DNA of 34,565 nucleotides, taken from the NCBI GenBank assembly GCA_964399475.1, contig CAYNRB010000009.1, positions 1 to 34,565 of the forward strand, written 5' to 3'. The notes beneath the pieces are model-generated. The model worked only from the letters and a program-made list of their open reading frames with translations, did no database searches and had not been told where the DNA came from. Every line of letters starts with the position of its first letter. Positions within the stretch are counted from its first letter, which is position 1. Source of the stretch: QPIN01 sp964399475. Lineage in GTDB: Bacteria > Pseudomonadota > Gammaproteobacteria > Methylococcales > Methylomonadaceae. The position numbers and the translations under genes are program-made. Of the stretch, positions 33,312 to 34,565 are shown one piece after another.

Positions 33312-33965
33312 ATGAATCGTATATTATCAATTATCGGTATTTTAATTTCGCTAATTTATATTACTTTCCTTTACATAATGACTGATGGCAGGTTAAATAG
33401 CCTTCACTCAATGAAGTAGGCGATTTTTTTACTGGCGCATTTGCTTCTTTAGCTATTTTTTGCTTAATACTTGTTTTTTTCAGTAAGGGGAAAAAACTAA
33501 GCCAAAATAATAAAGCACTAGAGTTATAAGCTGAAGAGTTAAGAAGCTCGGTGGAACAATAAAAAGAAAGGGTGAATGTTGCTGAAAAAACAATTTGAAG
33601 CAAATATTAGATATTGAACATGAATGAAAGAGACTCAAACCTAAAGTAGTGTTTCTGGGTTTTGGTGGGTCATAGTATTGAGGATGAATTTCTTGTAATG
33701 CTATTAACACAGGAACTACTGTTACAGAGGTGGTAATTTCATTCAATCATGAACCAGTAGAGTTATTAGGTGATAAGCTCCCCCTTATGGGTAACTGGCG
33801 AAAAAATCAGGATTAGATTTTTACTTCAATCAAATAACATACCAGAAAAATTTGCCTTCCGTTTTAACAAGTAAGAGTAGGGATGGATTTTTAGGGCAAG
33901 ATCGGTATATAATTAAATGCAATTTAAACGAACAAGGATTACCAATATTAAGTATTGATGATTAA
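33312..33965 (+). pseudogene. Decayed two-helix membrane protein with coiled coil
   Basis: Read across several frames, the remains of one protein of about 215 residues can be followed. The first membrane helix is 'MNRILSIIGILISLIYITFL'. After a frameshift near 33400 comes SLNEVGDFFTGAF with a second helix 'LAIFCLILVFFSKGKKL', then a coiled coil NNKALEL-stop-AEELRSSVEQ-stop-KERVNV. After another shift come IEHE, 'KRLKPKVVFLGFGGS', 'CNAINTGTTVTEVVISFNHE' and 'PVELLGDKLPLMGNWRKNQD'. The last part is 'FLGQDRYIIKCNLNEQGLP' and ILSIDD before a stop at 33963. The two stops in the coiled coil stand where Gln is expected (CAA to TAA). The build resembles a widespread uncharacterised family with a 'GDFLAGxFAPLAF' second helix. 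Function unknown. An attC-like site begins three bases after its end. Confidence 0.7.
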
Positions 33966-33967
33966 AA

Positions 33968-34064
33968 AGTTAACAAAAAATTCAGTGGACAATTTAAAGC
34001 GTCATGTTTTTACCAAGCAAAAAAACGTGGCTCTTTATAATGCGTGCGGATTTTGGCGTTATCT
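33968..34064 (+). other. attC-like integron recombination site 1 (97 bp)
   Basis: Left box AGTTAAC (33968-33974) and right box GTTATCT (34058-34064) are complementary at 6 of 7 positions. The left half continues AAAAAATTCAGTGGAC, and the right end is GCGGATTTTGGC before GTTATCT, the usual attC layout. An imperfect inner stem pairs AAAGCGTCATG with CGTGGCTCTTT. Its left 30 bases align with the site at 34362. The L boxes pair poorly, so it may be degenerate. Confidence 0.6.
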
Positions 34065-34146
34065 ACTCAACTAGATTCAAGTTCTGATTTTGTAATGGTG
34101 ATAGCAAATCAGAATTATATTTTTCACCAAAAATAAAGAGAGCGTT

Positions 34147-34353
34147 ATGAGTAAAGGCACAGTTAAATGGTTTAGTGCAGATAAAGGTTTCGGTTTTATT
34201 ACTCCAGACGATGGAAGCAAAGATTTGTTTGTTCATCATTCTGAAATTCAAGCAGGCGGAGAATACGCGACACTAAATGATGGTCAAACCGTTGAGTTTG
34301 AAGTGGGTCAAGGACAGAAAGGCCCATGTGCAAATAAAGTTGTTGTAGTTTAA
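34147..34353 (+). CDS. Cold-shock domain protein (CspA family)
   Basis: This 68-residue single cold-shock domain binds single-stranded RNA or DNA and typically melts RNA structure. It starts MSKGTVKWF and has RNP1 KGFGFI and RNP2 DLFVHH, ending in the usual NKVVVV-like strand (CANKVVVV). GAGAG lies six bases before the ATG. The leader back to the attC-like site at 34064 is about 80 bases, much shorter than the long 5' leaders of cold-induced cspA genes, so cold thermosensing by that route is unlikely. The gene lies alone between two attC-like sites, so it appears to be a cassette gene with its own leader (weak TTGTAA at 34090 and AATTAT at 34113, 17 bases apart). Confidence 0.95.
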   Translation: MSKGTVKWFSADKGFGFITPDDGSKDLFVHHSEIQAGGEYATLNDGQTVEFEVGQGQKGPCANKVVVV

Positions 34354-34361
34354 GCGATAGC

Positions 34362-34457
34362 ACATAACAAAAAATTAAGCGGACGGCTAAAGTGCCACAA
34401 TTTTTGCTATATGCAGAATTTGCGCCACTTAAACCTCCGCTTGTTTTGGTGTTTGTC
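34362..34457 (+). other. attC-like integron recombination site 2 (96 bp)
   Basis: Left box ACATAAC (34362-34368). The L'' arm AAGCGGA (34377-34383) pairs perfectly with TCCGCTT (34436-34442), and C34384 is left unpaired. GGCTAAAGTG then pairs with CACTTAAACC with a few wobbles and mismatches. The right box GTTTGTC (34451-34457) is degenerate. A stem with an unpaired base in one arm is the hallmark that sets strand choice in attC folding. It starts nine bases after the cold-shock stop, as cassette attC sites do. Confidence 0.7.
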
Positions 34458-34565
34458 TTAAAAAACGGAGTTTAATTACAGTCTCACAAGTCAATTGGAC
34501 TAAACTAAGGGAAAACTGAAGTTTGCTAAAAATTGATTAGGCGACCAGCCGTAAAATCACGGCTA

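Noticed and set aside
33312..33965. Stop codons at glutamine positions as evidence of an alternative genetic code (TAA = Gln)
   Set aside because: The same region has frameshifts and several TGA and TAG codons, and all neighbouring genes use TAA and TAG as normal stops; C-to-T decay of a pseudogene explains it.
34516..34524. CTGAAGTTT near the right edge as the end of a second MITE
   Set aside because: Only nine bases match the MITE end and no partner arm is visible before the window stops.
1..34565. CRISPR array, tRNA or rRNA genes
   Set aside because: No regularly spaced direct repeats and no tRNA or rRNA-like sequence were recognised by reading either strand; a dedicated search was not possible.

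Overview
The window looks like the chromosome of an AT-rich gammaproteobacterium. The reasons are mfd next to a CsiV-type gene, orn divergent from an M48 peptidase/rsgA pair, and the fused FAD/SelD protein. The many short palindromic interspersed repeats are reminiscent of Methylococcales-type genomes, but that finer placement is an inference and no taxonomic marker gene is present.

Layout. The left edge (41-388) is the broken N-terminal piece of a transposase. 751-4844 is a selenium cluster: mnmH (tRNA 2-selenouridine synthase) overlaps selD (selenophosphate synthase fused to an FAD oxidoreductase), and a YgjP-type zinc peptidase follows immediately with no ordinary start codon. 5236-7645 (minus) holds two unrecognised membrane proteins, one with NHL-type repeats. 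8112-11406 (minus) is a two-gene unit of a membrane spermidine-synthase-like protein and an LpxD acyltransferase.

11400-16650 is an accessory-looking stretch with a high density of repeats. It has a delta-class carbonic anhydrase lipoprotein, a heme-binding beta-barrel gene destroyed by frameshifts and a 144-bp MITE with an 8-bp target duplication, several long palindromes, and a stand-alone cytoplasmic molybdopterin oxidoreductase. Two inverted copies of one ~160-bp palindromic element bracket this block.

16908-24933 carries mfd, csiV, glcE-glcF-DUF1289 (glycolate oxidase subunits without glcD) and an exported CAP-domain protein. 25152-27514 is a convergent pair: an ornithine-cyclodeaminase-family reductase and a PaaK-like adenylating enzyme. 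27756-32751 is housekeeping: rsgA and an M48/Ste24 peptidase on minus; orn, a duplicated CrcB fluoride channel and serS on plus.

The right end (32847-34565) is again accessory: a second palindrome of the 13.7-kb family, an 18-bp perfect hairpin, a decayed membrane/coiled-coil gene, and a cold-shock gene lying between two attC-like sites of 96-97 bp, i.e. what looks like an integron gene cassette.

Most unusual points: (1) the CrcB protein appears to be a 4+3 transmembrane duplication, where loss of helix 1 in the second half would invert it and build the antiparallel dimer in one chain; (2) the attC-flanked cold-shock cassette; (3) the MITE-interrupted heme-protein pseudogene; (4) the missing start codon between selD and ygjP.
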